The translations under genes were made by a program, and so were the position numbers. Below are positions 10,290 through 22,327 of a DNA stretch of 64,000 nt, one piece after another. Below the pieces are notes generated by a model. The model saw only the letters and a list, made by a program, of their open reading frames with translations, did no database searches and was not told where the DNA came from. Origin of the DNA: Candidatus Symbiopectobacterium endolongispinus. GTDB taxonomy: Bacteria; Pseudomonadota; Gammaproteobacteria; Enterobacterales; Enterobacteriaceae. The DNA lies in the NCBI RefSeq assembly GCF_018777385.1, contig NZ_JAFJYB010000002.1:496001-560000 (forward strand), read 5' to 3'. How positions within the stretch are numbered: position 1 is the stretch's first letter; every line of letters begins with the position of its first letter.

Positions 10290-11277
10290 TACGGTGTTTC
10301 GTTATGGTGTTGAGTCATGTTGATGGCAAGCTGCAATGCCGTTATAAAGCTGCCCGGTTCTGCATCACCCGTTCCCGCGAGGGAGAGCGCGGTGCCGTGA
10401 TCGACAGAGGTTCGGATAAAGGGTAAGCCTAGCGTAATGTTCACCGCTCGGCCAAATCCCTGGGCAGCCCTTGATCGTGATACATCGCCAGTACGGCGTC
10501 TGCTTCTTTCAGGTATTTGGGTTGGAATAACGTATCTGCGGGCAACGGACCCACCAGATTTATCCCCTGCGCGTGCAGTTCATCCAGCGCAGGAATGATG
10601 ATATCCAACTCCTCACGCCCCATATGGCCGCCTTCGCCCGCATGGGGATTAAGTCCACACACGTAAATGCACGGCCGGGCCATCCCAAACTTCTGCTGGA
10701 GATCGCGCTGCAAAATCGCAATCACCTCATGCAGACAGTCGCGGGTAATGGCACGGGAAACGTCGGCCAGCGGCAGGTGCGTGGTTGCCAGCGCGACGCG
10801 CAGTTCCTCGGTCGCCAGCATCATCACCACTTTTTCGCAGCCGCTGCGAGCGGCGAAAAATTCGGTGTGTCCGCTAAAAGGCACACCGGCATCGTTGATG
10901 ATGCCTTTATGCACGGGGCCGGTCACGAGCGCGGCAAATTCTCCACTCAGGCAACCATCACAGGCGCGAGCCAGTGTGTTTACTACGTACAGGCCGTTAT
11001 CGACGTTAAGTTCGCCGAGGGAAACCTCTGCGGATAATGCAACCGGTAATATCGTCAGCGAACCTGCACGTTGCGCGCTTGCAGGAGCGCCGGGTTGGTA
11101 GTCTCGCAGCGTTATCGACAGACCCAGCAGCGTTGCTCGGCTGCGAAGCAACGCCGGGTCGGCACACACCACCAGTTCTACCGGCCAGTCACGCTGGGCC
11201 AGTTGAATGATGAGGTCGGGACCAATCCCGGCGGGTTCGCCGGGATTGATGACGATACGATACGTAGTTATGGTCAT
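10289..11277 (-). pseudogene. pdxA: 4-hydroxythreonine-4-phosphate dehydrogenase, frameshifted
   Basis: Normally makes an intermediate of pyridoxal 5'-phosphate (vitamin B6) from 4-phosphohydroxythreonine with NAD. The first ~274 codons read cleanly, with the start at 11277 overlapping the surA stop (ATGA). After MYHDQGLP about 13 bases are missing (the region that would encode VLKYQ) and the frame ends at 10441. The remaining homology ([19 protein letters not shown]) continues in the next frame to TAA 10289. A shortened 278-residue product may still be made but lacks the C-terminal substrate-contact region. Confidence 0.9.
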
Positions 11278-12581
11278 TGTGCTGAGCTGCTGTCGCTGCC
11301 GTTGACGATCTTCACATAAGCGGCTGCACGTTGTTCCTGCATCCAGGTTTGCGCCTCTTCAGAGAATTTACGGTTAAACAGCATGCGGTAAGCACGATCT
11401 TTCTGCGCTGCGTCGGTTTTGTCGACCTGACGCGTGTCTAACAGTTGAATCAAATGCCAGCCGAAGGAGGAGTGGACCGGGGCGCTGATTTCCCCTTTGC
11501 GCAGTTTCATCAGCGCATCGCGGAATGACGGATCGTACATATCCGGCGCAGCCCATCCCAGATCGCCGCCCTGATTGGCTGAGCCGGGATCTTGCGAAAG
11601 CTGTTTTGCCTGAGCCGCAAAATCAGTCGTTCCCTGTTTGATCTGCTGTGCTACTTCCTCCAGTTTTGCCTGTGCATGACTGTCGTTCATCACGACAGAC
11701 GGTTTCAATAGGATGTGGAGTGCATGCACTTCGGTAACGAAAACGGATTTATCGCCGCCACGAATATCGTTAACGCGCAAAATATGGAAACCCACGCCGG
11801 AACGAATCGGGCCGACTACCTGGCCTTTTTGGGCTTGCGTCAGGCGTTCAGCGAACAGGGATGGGATCTCCTGAAGTTTGCCCCAGCCCATTTCGCCGCC
11901 TTTCAGCGCCTGTGAATCCGCCGAGTGTGCGATCGCCAGCTTGGCGAAGTCGGCTCCACCTTTCAGCTGTTGTACCAATGAGTTAACCAGGTTTTCTGCA
12001 TCGTCCACCTGCTGCTGAGACTGGTTTTCTCCCAGAGGGATCAGAATGTGGCTCAGGTTCAGTTCAGCGTCTTCACCGGTCTGGTTAGCGATCTGTTTCG
12101 CCAGCGCGTCAACTTCCTGCGGTAGTACGGTGATGCGGCGACGCACTTCGTTATTACGGACTTCGGCAATGGTCATCTCTTTGCGAATCTGGTTGCGATA
12201 GGCGCTGTAGGTCAGATTCTCATAAGTCAACTGACTTTTTAGCTGGTCGAGCGTCATGCGGTTTTGTGCCGCAATGTTGTTGATGGCCTGATCCAACTGC
12301 GCATCACTAATTTGGATATTCATTTTTTTTGCCATTTGCAAAATGATGTTATCCATAATCAGACGATCGAGGATCTGGTGGCGCAACGTACTCTCATCCG
12401 GTAACTGTTGTCCCGCTTGCTGCGCATTCATCTTCACGGACTGTAAAAGCGTGCTGACATCACTTTCAAGTACGACGCTGTTGTCCACGACGGCGGCGAC
12501 TTTATCAACAACCTGTGGCGCAGCAAAAGCTGCATTGGCGCTGAGGGCCAGCTCGAGGATAAGCGTTTTCCAGTTCTTCAT
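11274..12581 (-). CDS. surA: Periplasmic chaperone/peptidyl-prolyl isomerase SurA
   Basis: Escorts unfolded outer-membrane proteins, including LptD and porins, across the periplasm to the BAM complex. It has 435 residues (E. coli 428): N-terminal signal peptide cut after AAFA, N-terminal chaperone domain, two parvulin domains ([14 protein letters not shown] and [11 protein letters not shown]), and a C-terminal helix. A Glu within the hydrophobic core of the signal peptide (LILELAL) is unusual but other residues keep it hydrophobic. The frame is intact. It stands directly downstream of lptD, its client. Confidence 0.96.
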   Translation of the reverse strand: MKNWKTLILELALSANAAFAAPQVVDKVAAVVDNSVVLESDVSTLLQSVKMNAQQAGQQLPDESTLRHQILDRLIMDNIILQMAKKMNIQISDAQLDQAINNIAAQNRMTLDQLKSQLTYENLTYSAYRNQIRKEMTIAEVRNNEVRRRITVLPQEVDALAKQIANQTGEDAELNLSHILIPLGENQSQQQVDDAENLVNSLVQQLKGGADFAKLAIAHSADSQALKGGEMGWGKLQEIPSLFAERLTQAQKGQVVGPIRSGVGFHILRVNDIRGGDKSVFVTEVHALHILLKPSVVMNDSHAQAKLEEVAQQIKQGTTDFAAQAKQLSQDPGSANQGGDLGWAAPDMYDPSFRDALMKLRKGEISAPVHSSFGWHLIQLLDTRQVDKTDAAQKDRAYRMLFNRKFSEEAQTWMQEQRAAAYVKIVNGSDSSSAQ

Positions 12582-12659
12582 ACCTTTCCCGTTAGTTTCA
12601 CCCGCAAGGCGGATTAAAAGTTGATGTGTTACCGTTCATTCCACGCGCGCATGACCGCA

Positions 12660-15026
12660 TCAGAATGCGCGCTGATAAGGCAGAATACCTGAGCGCAGCA
12701 TTTTTTGCGCACCCAGCGTTTCATTGCTGCTTAAACCCCGCAGCTCGATGTTGATCGAGAACTTGTTGTCATACTCACTGGACTGCCGATTGGTATTCCA
12801 GTCGGTAATTTTCCGCTCGTAGCCCATATTGACGGCCCAGCAGCAGGTGTTGTATTGAAAGCCGATATGCTGGTTGGCGGTTTGATTCGCTTTGGTGTCG
12901 TAGTAATACGCACCAACCACGGACCAACGGTCGGCAATCGACCAGGCTGCGGTGAGCCCCACTTGCGAAATACCCTGCTGATAAGCCCGGCTTGCCAACA
13001 GATTCTGTACGGAGTTTTGAATATATTCCCTGCTGGCGTAGCGGTAGTTCAACTGCACCAGTTTCTCGCTATCCTGGCGATATTCCAGCACCGCGTTGCC
13101 CTGCGAAATGCTCTCAAGGCGCGTATCATATTGCAAACCGCCGCGCATGCCCCACAGATCGTTAATCTTCCAATAGCTGTCGCCGGCCCATACCAGACTG
13201 CCGTTATCGTCGTTTTTATCCATTACCGTGGTGCTATCCCCGGTTCTGGGGCGATCGAAGTAATAGATTTGACCGACGGAAGCATTAAAACGTTCCACCA
13301 GATTTTGATCATAAACGCGGGTAGTCAAACCGGTCGCAACCTGATTGGCCGACGCGATGCGATCCAGCCCGCTGTAACTGCGGTCGCGAAACAGGCCGGT
13401 ATAGTCGTTTTGCAGCAGCGTAGAGTCATAGGTGTAAACGCTGCTTTGATCGCGGTAAGGCACATACAGGTACTGTACGCGCGGTTCCAGCGTTTGGGTA
13501 AAGGCGTTGGACCAATCCATTTCGCGTTCAAACACCAGTTTGCCGTCAACTTTGTACTGCGGCAAAACGCGATTGACCGAATCCTTCAGCGCATCGCGCT
13601 TGATGTTGCTGATTTGCGCATTGGGATCGGCACGGAAGCGTTCCAGATTGGTTTGTTGATAATGGGTTGCCATCAGCTTCGCTTCGGTGTTCAAGCTACC
13701 CCACCGGTTGGTCAATGGCAGACTGACCGTTGGTTCAGCATGAAAACGCGTCGCTTCGGGGCGGTTGTTGTTCATGTTGATAAATTTTACCGCTTGCCCA
13801 TAAAGATGCATATCGAACGGGCCGATATCCTCTCGGTAGTAGTTGAGGTCGAGTTGGGGCTCGGCGCGGTAAACATCATTATTGGTGTTAGCCGCCAGCA
13901 ATTGGAACTGTTTATTGGATAACGTAGCGTCCCAATCCTGGTTAGCATAGCCGACGCTGAATTTTTGGTTCACGTAGCCGCTGGTCGTGGAGCCGTAAGA
14001 AGAATCGAGGTCTTTGAAATAGTTGATATCGCTGACCTTGGTGTAATCGCTGTTAAAGCGCCACACCTGATCCATGATACCGTCGTGCTGCCAGTGAAGA
14101 AGCCAGCTCGTATCTTTGTCGTCTTCATTGTCACAACGATAGGCTCTGTCATTCGGCAGCCAGTCCAACTGCACCGTACCGGTGCCTGGCGCGGCAAGAT
14201 AACGGAACTCGTTTTGCAACTGTACGCCGCGCTTGGTCAGGACGTGCGGCGTAATGGTCGCATCCATGTTGGGTGCGATATTCCAGTAGTAGGGCGTGAT
14301 CAGTTCAAAGCCGCTGCTGCCTCTGTAGCGGGCGTTGGGAATCAAAAAGCCGGAGCGGCGTTTGTCACCCACGGGCAGTTGCAGGTAAGGGCTATAGAAG
14401 ACCGGGACGTCGCAAATTTTGACGCGCGCATTCCAAATTTCAGCAACTTGCTCATCCCTGTCATGGATCACTTCCGAACCGACGACACTCCAGCTATCAT
14501 CTCCCGGCAGGCAAGTAGTGAAGGAACCGTTTTCCAGAATGGTGTAGCGATTGTCACCGCGCATTTGCATTTTATCGGCATCGCCACGGTCCTGACGGTC
14601 AACCATTTGGTAATCGCCCTGAAACACGTCGGTATCTCGCGTATTCAGGTTAGACCAGGCTTTGGGGCCTTTCAGGATGACCAGGTTGTCATCATAATTG
14701 ACATTGCCAGTGGCGGTGATGGTGCGCACCGGGGCGCCAGCGGCGTCAGTACCGCTCTGGCGCAGTTCCACCTGATCGGCCTGCAAGCGACTGTTGCCTT
14801 GCTCAACGTTGACGTTACCCAGGAAACGGGCGTTATCCGGATAGTTGGCTTCACTTTTGTCCGCCTGAATATGTACCGGGAGCGTATTGGTCTCGCCAGT
14901 GACCAGCGGCCGTGTAAACGTAGGAACGCCAAGCCGGCACTGAGCGGCAAGATCGGCCAACGCGTGTTGGCTGTAGAGCGCCGACCCAATCAAGGTGGCC
15001 AGCAGAGTTGGAAAACATTTTTTCAT
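12660..15026 (-). CDS. lptD: LPS-assembly outer-membrane protein LptD
   Basis: Outer-membrane beta-barrel that, with LptE, inserts lipopolysaccharide into the outer leaflet. It has 788 residues (E. coli 784): a signal peptide ending around ALA, the periplasmic beta-jellyroll domain (residues ~40-200), then the barrel. Cysteines needed for the two interdomain disulfides are visible: one near residue 30, one in [13 protein letters not shown] or VKICDVP, and the CC pair in [12 protein letters not shown]. The frame is intact over the whole length, showing continued selection on the envelope. Confidence 0.97.
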   Translation of the reverse strand: MKKCFPTLLATLIGSALYSQHALADLAAQCRLGVPTFTRPLVTGETNTLPVHIQADKSEANYPDNARFLGNVNVEQGNSRLQADQVELRQSGTDAAGAPVRTITATGNVNYDDNLVILKGPKAWSNLNTRDTDVFQGDYQMVDRQDRGDADKMQMRGDNRYTILENGSFTTCLPGDDSWSVVGSEVIHDRDEQVAEIWNARVKICDVPVFYSPYLQLPVGDKRRSGFLIPNARYRGSSGFELITPYYWNIAPNMDATITPHVLTKRGVQLQNEFRYLAAPGTGTVQLDWLPNDRAYRCDNEDDKDTSWLLHWQHDGIMDQVWRFNSDYTKVSDINYFKDLDSSYGSTTSGYVNQKFSVGYANQDWDATLSNKQFQLLAANTNNDVYRAEPQLDLNYYREDIGPFDMHLYGQAVKFINMNNNRPEATRFHAEPTVSLPLTNRWGSLNTEAKLMATHYQQTNLERFRADPNAQISNIKRDALKDSVNRVLPQYKVDGKLVFEREMDWSNAFTQTLEPRVQYLYVPYRDQSSVYTYDSTLLQNDYTGLFRDRSYSGLDRIASANQVATGLTTRVYDQNLVERFNASVGQIYYFDRPRTGDSTTVMDKNDDNGSLVWAGDSYWKINDLWGMRGGLQYDTRLESISQGNAVLEYRQDSEKLVQLNYRYASREYIQNSVQNLLASRAYQQGISQVGLTAAWSIADRWSVVGAYYYDTKANQTANQHIGFQYNTCCWAVNMGYERKITDWNTNRQSSEYDNKFSINIELRGLSSNETLGAQKMLRSGILPYQRAF

Positions 15027-15211
15027 ACGCGGTATCGGTGTTCCGTCATCAAGGGCATCATGCCGGCAAACGGTCAGAGACTATATCACTGGCTTACGTT
15101 GCGCCAGTGTAAATTCCCCACTGTTTCTCTGCTCTGCCGTTAGGTGCAACGCTAAATGACAGGTATGATAAAGCAATTTTTGGCCGACGGCATGAGGATT
15201 TGAGGAAGTAT

Positions 15212-16050
15212 ATGCGCTATTGGGGCAAGTTGCTGGGCTTGATACTGGGTATTATGTCCGGCGGCGGCGTGTGGGGTGTGATTACGGGCGTGCTGATGGG
15301 CCATATGGTTGATAGAGCCAGGGCTGCGCGTCGCCGTGATTATTTTTCCGCACAGTCTACCCGACAGTCGCTATTTTTTCTCACCACGTTTCAGGCCATG
15401 GGGCACCTGACCAAATCCAAAGGGCGCGTCTGGCAGCGCAGCAGGCCTTTCGTGAAGGGAAATCAAATGCGTTCCCGGTACGCACCAAATTGCGTAAGCT
15501 GCGCGATGCCTGCCTGGGCCGCTTCGATATGATCAGAATGTTTCTCGATATCCAGCTTCAGGTCGCGTTTAACGACGGCGCGTTGCATCCGAAGGAACGG
15601 CGGTTGTTGTACGTGTTTGCGGATGAGTTGGGCGTGACGCGTGAACAGTTCGAATTTTTCATGCGCAATATGGAAGGGCAGCAGCGCCAGTCTCGGCAAC
15701 AGGGTCAATCGAAGCAACACCAATCAAGGCAGAATGGCGAATCATACCAGCGTCGCAATCAATCTTATGGTGGGCAGTCGTATGGCGGCCAATCGCAGGG
15801 CGGGCAGCGTCAGCAGCCGCCTTATACGCGGGGGCCAACGCTTGAGAGTGCCTGCCGCACGCTGGGCGTGCGCACCAGCGATGATGCGGCGACGGTAAAA
15901 CGCGCTTATCGTAAACTAATGAACGAGCACCATCCTGATAAACTGGCGGGTAAGGGGCTCTCTCCGCGCATGATGGACATGGCAAAACGCAAGGCGCAAG
16001 ACATTCAGGTCGCCTATGAGTTTTTAAAAAGCAGTCACGCCGCCAAGTAA
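15212..16050 (+). pseudogene. djlA: Membrane-anchored DnaJ-like protein DjlA, deletion and frameshift
   Basis: DjlA is a type III membrane DnaK co-chaperone that activates the Rcs envelope stress system. The start ATG 15212 follows GAGGA; the single N-terminal membrane segment with its Gly-rich dimer motif (GGGVWGVITGVLMGH) is intact. After [10 protein letters not shown] about 25 codons are missing and the frame changes; homology resumes with an AQQAFREGK-like segment and [14 protein letters not shown]. The C-terminal J domain with HHPDK is intact in the second frame. A full-length product is not possible. Confidence 0.88.
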
Positions 16051-16096
16051 CCCCTCTCCAGTTTTCCCGCGTTTTTCTTGACGATTACCTTAAAAA

Positions 16097-16750
16097 TCAG
16101 AAATCAGGCTCACAACGAAAGTGCATCGGCGTACCAAACGCGGGGTGCGTGATAGCCAGTTCCTGTGCGTGCAGCAGCAGACGCGGTGCTAAGGCTTTGG
16201 CTTCAGGGTGGGCGTAAAAACCATCACCGAGAATCGGGTGCCCGAGTGCGAGCAGGTGTACGCGCAATTGGTGTGAGCGCCCGGTAATTGGCATCAGCTT
16301 CACGCGTGTGGTACCATCGGTCTCGCGCGTCAGTACCTGATACTGGGTTTGCGCCGGTTTTCCCTGTTCAAAACAGACCTTCTGTTTTGGGCGATTGGGC
16401 CAGTCGCAAATCAGTGGCAGATCGATCAATCCTTCATCGTGCTCCAGCCACCCCCATACCCGTGCGATATAGGATTTTTTGGGCTCTCGTTCGCGAAATT
16501 GGCGTTTCAATTCTCTCTCGGCCGCTTTGGTCAACGCGACGGCAATCACACCGCTGGTGGCCATATCGAGGCGATGTACGGATTCTGCGTGAGGGAAATC
16601 CCGCTGAATGCGGCTCATCGTGCTGTCATGATGCTCAGGTGCTCTGCCGGGAACGGAGAGTAAGCCGCTGGGCTTGTTGACCACAATAATATGTTGATCC
16701 TGATACAACACGTGCAGCCAGGGATCGATGGGCGGGTTATAGGGTTCCAT
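16097..16750 (-). CDS. rluA: Dual-specificity 23S rRNA/tRNA pseudouridine synthase
   Basis: Makes pseudouridine 746 in 23S rRNA and 32 in several tRNAs. It has 217 residues (E. coli 219), with the catalytic motif HRLDMATSG carrying the essential Asp and the C-terminal GRSHQLRVH motif. The frame is intact. It follows rapA on the same strand; a hairpin sits directly upstream of its ribosome binding site. Confidence 0.96.
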   Translation of the reverse strand: MEPYNPPIDPWLHVLYQDQHIIVVNKPSGLLSVPGRAPEHHDSTMSRIQRDFPHAESVHRLDMATSGVIAVALTKAAERELKRQFREREPKKSYIARVWGWLEHDEGLIDLPLICDWPNRPKQKVCFEQGKPAQTQYQVLTRETDGTTRVKLMPITGRSHQLRVHLLALGHPILGDGFYAHPEAKALAPRLLLHAQELAITHPAFGTPMHFRCEPDF

Positions 16751-16761
16751 GGTGGCTCCTG

Positions 16762-16790
16762 CGGCGGCAACGGAGAGGCCGTTGCCGCCG
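16762..16790 (-). promoter_or_regulatory. Hairpin just upstream of the rluA start
   Basis: Perfect 11-bp arms (16762-16772 and 16780-16790) around a 7-base loop lie between the rapA stop and the rluA start, ending about 4 bases before the GGAG that serves as rluA ribosome binding site. No U-run follows, so it is more likely an mRNA structure (stability or translation control) than a terminator. Confidence 0.4.
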
Positions 16791-16800
16791 GCATTATTGA

Positions 16801-19704
16801 CTACTGGTGAGAGACCACCACCAAACGAATGGCATCCAGCCGCCAGTTAGCCTGATGCAGATTGAGCAGCACCTGTTCCCGCTGTGTTTCCAGCGCCAGC
16901 AGTTCATCGTCACGGATGTTCGGGTTAACCGCCTTCAGGGCTTCCAACCGTTCCCGTTCGCGGCGCAGTTGCAGATCGGCCTGCTGTTGCGCATCTATAA
17001 TCAACTGCTGCGCCTGAGCAGCCACCAAGGGTTCGGCCTGCTGCAACATACTGTGAGCGTCGGCTTGTACCGCATTCACCAATTTGCTGGAGGTATGGCG
17101 GTTTACCGCGTTGAGCTGGCGGTTAAAGCTTTCAAACTCTACCTGCGGAGCCAGATTTTTACCGGTGCGATCCATCAGTAAACGTAACGGTGTCGGCGGT
17201 AGGAAGCGGGTCAACTGCAACTGCTTAGGTGTCTGTGCTTCCACCACGTAGACCAACTCAGCCAGTAGCGTCCCCACAGGCAGCGCTTTGTTTTTCAGCA
17301 GTGACACGGCACAGCTACCGGTATCTCCGGACAAAATCAGATCCATGCCGTTGCGGATCAGCGGATGTTCTCAACTGACAAACTGTGCATCTTCCCGCGA
17401 CAGCGCCTGCTCACGTTCGAAGGTGATGGTGCAGCCATCCTGCGGCAAGCCGGGAAAATCCGGCACCAGCATATGATCGGAAGGTGTGAGAATAATCAGA
17501 TTATTGCTGCGATCTTCCTGATTCACGCCGACAATATCTAACAGATTCAGAGCGAAAGTGACCAGGTTGACGTCGTTGTCCTGTTCCTCGATGGATTGAG
17601 CTAGCATCTGCGCGGCTTCACCGCCGTTGGAGTGCATTTCCAGCAGGCGATCGCGGCCGAGTTCGAGCTGCGCTTTCAATGCATCGTGCTGTTGGCGGCA
17701 GGTACGAATAAATTCATCCAGCCCGTCACTCTCTGTTGGAACGCTCAGGCGCTCAATCAGCGTGCTGTAATGGGCATCATAAATGGTACGGCCCGTTGGG
17801 CAGGTATGTTCGAAGGCATCGAGCCCTTCGTGATACCACCGTACCAGAAGCGCCTGTGCGGTGTTTTCCAGGTAGGGTACCAGCACCTGAATTTCTTGCG
17901 TTTGGCCGATACGATCCAGACGTCCGATACGCTGCTCCAGCAGATCCGGATTAAACGGCAGATCGAACATGATCAGGTGGCTGGCGAATTGGAAGTTACG
18001 CCCTTCAGAACCGATCTCCGAGCAGATCAGTACCTGCGCACCATCTTCTTTCGAAGCAAAATAGGCTGCCGCGCGATCGCGCTCAAGGATAGACAACCCT
18101 TCATGGAATACGGCAGCGCGAATTGCTTCACGCGTGCGTAATACCTGCTCAAGCTGCAAAGCAGTAGCGTCTTTGGCGCAAATCACCAATATCTTTTTGT
18201 CGCGATTGGCGGTCAGGTAACCGAGCAGCCACTCAACGCGCGGATCAAAGTTCCACCAGATAGCATCGTCCCCTTCCAGCATTTGGTAAATCTGCTCCGG
18301 GTACAGCATGTCGCGCGCGCGTGCTTCCGGCGTTTTACTGCCGCTCATGATGCCGGAGACTTTAATAGCCGTCTGGTATTGCGCGGGCAGCGGTAACTTG
18401 ATCTGGTGTAGCGCACGCTGCGGGAAGCCTTTTACACCTTGGCGCGTATTGCGGAACAGCACGCGGCTGGTGCCTTGTCTGTCCATGAGCATGGCAATCA
18501 GTTCCTGCCGTGCGGTTTGGCGATCGGCGGTGTCGCTATTGACAGCCTTGAGTAGCGGTTCGCAGTCTCGCTCGCTCAGCAATTCGGTGAGCAGGTTCAT
18601 CTCATCTTTGCTGAGGTTTTCATCGGCAAGCAGGAGCGCAACGGCATCCGCCACCGGACGATACTGCTGCTGTTCTTTAACGAATTCACGGTAGTCGTGG
18701 AAACGATTTGGATCTAACAGTCGCAAGCGAGCAAAGTGGCTCTCCTGGCCGAGTTGCTCAGGGGTTGCAGTCAGCAGCAGCACGGCAGTAATGCGTTGCG
18801 CCAACTGCTCAATCGCCTGATATTCATGGCTAGGGGCGGCTTCGCTACAGGCGAGATGGTGTGCTTCATCGACCACCAGTAAATCCCAGTGGGCGGCGAG
18901 CAGTTGTTCAAAGCGCGCCGCATTTTTCTGAACAAAACCCAGGGAGCAGATGATTAACTGCTCGGTCTCAAACGGGTTACTGCTGTCGAGTCGGGCCTCG
19001 GCATAGCGATCATCATCAAACAGGGATAACAGCAGGTTAAAGCGGCGCAGCATCTCCACCAGCCACTGATGTTGCAGGGTTTCCGGCACCACAATCAGCA
19101 CGCGTTCAGCGCGCCCGGCCAGCAGTTGCTGATGGATAACCATCCCGGCTTCAATGGTCTTGCCCAGACCCACTTCATCGGCCAGCAGTACGCGCGGCGC
19201 GTGGCGTTGACCCACTTCGCGCGCAATGTGCAACTGGTGGGGGATCAGGCTGGCGCGCATGCCGCGCAGGCCACCCCAAGGCTGCAATGCTTGAGCCTGT
19301 TGGTGCAAACGCGTGCGATATCGCAGGGCAAAGCGATCCATACGATCGAACTGTCCGGCAAACAGGCGAACTTGCGGCTTATTAAAGGTCAACTTGCTGT
19401 CCAGCATCACTTCGCGCAGCTCTGCCGGTGTACCGTCATCAAGGCGTTCACCGATATAAACGATCAGCCCGTTTTCGTCGCTGGTTTCAGTGACGCTGAG
19501 CTGCCAGCCTTCGTGGCTGGTGACGGTATCGCCAGAATTAAACATGACACGGGTGATCGGAGCATCGCTTCTAGAATAGAGGCGATTTTCTCCGCTTGCG
19601 GGAAAAAGCAGTGTGACCATGCGTACATCCAGAGCAACAACCGTGCCCAGTCCCAGCTCGCTTTCCGTATCGCTGATCCAGCGTTGACCAAGTGTAAAAA
19701 GCAT
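16801..19704 (-). pseudogene. rapA: RNA polymerase-recycling ATPase RapA with one in-frame TGA
   Basis: RapA is the Swi2/Snf2 ATPase that binds core RNA polymerase and recycles it after transcription. The whole 968-codon gene matches E. coli RapA (968 aa) in a single frame: Walker [17 protein letters not shown] box [12 protein letters not shown], helicase C-terminal motifs [11 protein letters not shown]. The only lesion is TGA at 17371-17373, where E. coli has Trp in a [13 protein letters not shown]-like segment, so TGG changed to TGA. It leaves a 777-residue product without the last ~190 residues. Very recent loss, or possibly tolerated low-level readthrough. Confidence 0.9.
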
Positions 19705-19875
19705 AAATTCGTAGCTCGATATTTGTCATTGTCGGGCATGTCGGAAAGAGTAAAGCCTGTCGTTAATCCCTTTGGGGATGAATGATTAGTGGTGGTAATG
19801 CATACCCGTTTTCAGTCAGGCATTAAAAGAGGGGTATGGTAATGGAAGGCGCGGCATTCGTCATCCATTCAACGC

Positions 19876-22277
19876 TTAAAATAATCCCATCTGGCCGGTA
19901 ATCAGGCTGGAAAATCATCCTGTAAAAACGGCAGAATCGCATCAGCCACCGGTTGCAGTTGGCGCTCGACGTAGTGAGTATAGTCCAGCGTAGAATGCCG
20001 GGTTTCCAAAGGCTCTGGGCCGTTGAGCGTCATCACATAGCTGATCCAACCGCCATTCTGGTATTGAAGCTGGCGACCTATCTGGCGGTTGTAGTCGTCA
20101 GCGAGTCGGGCGGCACGCACGTGCGGTGGTACGTTTTTCTGGTAATCACTCAGCGGACGACGCAGCCGTTTACGGTAGACAAGCAGATCGTCAAACTCGC
20201 CGTTCAGGGTTTTTTCGACATATTCTCGCAGCCGGGCTTGATACGGCTGCTGGCGGAAGATACGCGCATAAAGCTGCTGTTTAAACTGCTGCGCCAGCGG
20301 CGTCCAATCGGTGCGTACCGTTTCCAGCCCTTTGTAAACGATTTTTCCCCGTCAGGCGTCTGCGCCATTCCCGCATAGCGCTTCTTGCTGCCCTGTTCCG
20401 CACCGCGAATGGTGGGCATCAAAAAGCGGCAGTAGTGGGTTTCAAATTGCAATTCGAGCGCGCTGGTGAGCCCTAACGTTTGTTGCAGGTGGTTTTGCCA
20501 CCAGTGATTGACCAACTGGGCCAGATTACGGCATATCTCGATGGCTTCATCATTATCATGCGTGCGTTTCAGCCAGACGAAGGTGGGGTCGGTATCACCG
20601 TAGATCACCTGATAGCCCTGCGACTCAATCAAGGCGCGGGTTTGCTGCATAATCTCGTGACCGCGCAGGGTGATTGAGGAGGCCAGCCGCGGATCGAATA
20701 AACGGCAGCCGCTGGCACCCAACACGCCATAGAAAGCGTTCATAATGATTTTCAGCGCCTGCGACAGCGGTTTATTCCCGGCGCGCTTGGCGGCATCGCG
20801 TCCCTGCCAAATCTGCTCGACAATGGCGGGCAGGCAATGCTGCTGGCGCGAGAAGCGGGCACCACGAAAGCCGGGCGCTGACGCGTCGTCATCCGGCTGT
20901 TGCATGCCGCAAATCAACCCCACCGGGTCGATAAGAAAGGTACGGATGATCGAGGGGTACAGGCTTTTATAATCGAGCACCAACACCGAATCGTACAGCC
21001 CAGGAGATGAATCCATGACAAAGCCGCCGGGACTAGCCTCCACGGCAACTTCGCCCAGATTAGGAGCTACGTAGCCAAGACGATGCATGCGCGGCAGATA
21101 CAGGTGGCTGAATGCGGCGACCGACCCGCCGCTGCGATCCGCCGCCAATCCGGTGACGGTGGCGCGTTCCAGCAGGAACGGCATCAGCTCGGTTTTTTCA
21201 AAAATGCGCGTGACCAGCTCACAGTCCTGAATGTTATAGCGGGCGAGGGCGGGTTTATCGTGTGCAAAGCGCTGCTCGATTTCATCCATGCGCTGGTAGG
21301 GATTATCCGACAGTTTGCCTTCCCCCAGCAGCGTCTGGGACACGTACTCCAGACTAAAAGAGGGAAAATTCCAGGTAGCGGATTTCAAGGCTTCAATGCC
21401 GTCTACAATCAGCCGCCCTGGCGTACTGGCGAAGAAATGCCCCTGTTTGAAACCGTGCTCGCGCCACTCCAGTTCCTGATTGCCCCGGCCCAAGCGCAGC
21501 GGGATGCGATAACGCTCGACATGTTTTTGCAGCACACGCAGGTCAAACTGCACCAGATTCCAACCGATAATGACATCGGGATCGTGCTCTGCAAACCAGG
21601 CGTTGAGTTTCTCCAACAATTGTGGGCGACTGTTGACATATTCCAGCGCAAATTCAGGGGCAGACGGCACATCATCGGGCTCAAGGCCCAGCATATACAC
21701 CTGACGCTGCCCACACCCTTCCAGCCCGATGCAGTAAAGCTCACCGTGCCGGCTGGTTTCGATATCCAGCGACACCAGCTTTAATCTGGGACGATAGTCA
21801 GGGCTGGGCTTCATCTGAGCGTGAACCACCGCATTCAGCCCGGCAGGCTGACCGCTGAACCACACCGGCGCGGTGATAAAGCGTTCCATCAGATAACGAT
21901 CTGGGGGGATGTCCGCTTCATAAACGGTAATGCCCGCTTCCTGTAATCGCTTTTCCAGTGCCAGCAGTTGGCGGTAATGAGAACAATAGAGGCCCAGCAG
22001 CGGCTGGTGGTGGAAATCTTGTAACATCAAAGGGCGCAACGAGGTGGGGGGGGGGGGGGGGGGGGGGGGACGCTGCTTACGGGTCACTTAGGTATCGGTA
22101 TTCAGCAGCACTTCAGTGCGCGCCTGCTGCTGCGCGGGAATGAAGGCCACCTCCTGTTGAGGTGGTAATGAAACCAGCACCGGACCACCGTCGGTGGCGA
22201 GCCAGAGATCAATCTGAATGCCAGCGGGGGTGCCATGCCAGTGGCGGGTAAGAATAAACCCCCTGAGACGCCTGCAC
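19876..22277 (-). pseudogene. polB: DNA polymerase II, multiply broken
   Basis: Family B, SOS-induced DNA polymerase with 3'-5' exonuclease. Homology spans the whole 783-residue E. coli protein. Lesions from the start: an extra G in a G5 run about 15 bases after the likely GTG start (22277); an in-frame TAA at about 22088-22090; a C24 tract coding for eight prolines; a frameshift near 20345; a lost base near 19912. The catalytic motif YGDTDS reads YGDTDP, changing a conserved active-site neighbour. Exonuclease motif SLDIET and motif [14 protein letters not shown] remain. An ISL3 element lies 50 bases upstream, where the LexA operator of polB should be. Confidence 0.92.
22046..22069. repeat. 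G24 homopolymer in polB
   Basis: Twenty-four consecutive G on the + strand, read as CCC x8 (eight prolines) in polB without changing the frame. It has no counterpart in the E. coli protein, where the flanking residues join directly. Confidence 0.9.
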
Positions 22278-22315
22278 CACGCGTGAATACCTCAGCCAAA
22301 AGAGAAGTATTAAGT

Positions 22316-22327
22316 ATGGTTATATAT
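22316..22327 (-). promoter_or_regulatory. Possible LexA half-operator of polB next to the IS
   Basis: Read from the IS towards polB: eight bases ATATATAA, then CCAT where a LexA box would have ACAG. E. coli polB has a LexA box at this place. The match is degenerate (two of four core bases), so the call rests mainly on position and on the three clearer flanks of the two IS copies. Confidence 0.4.
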
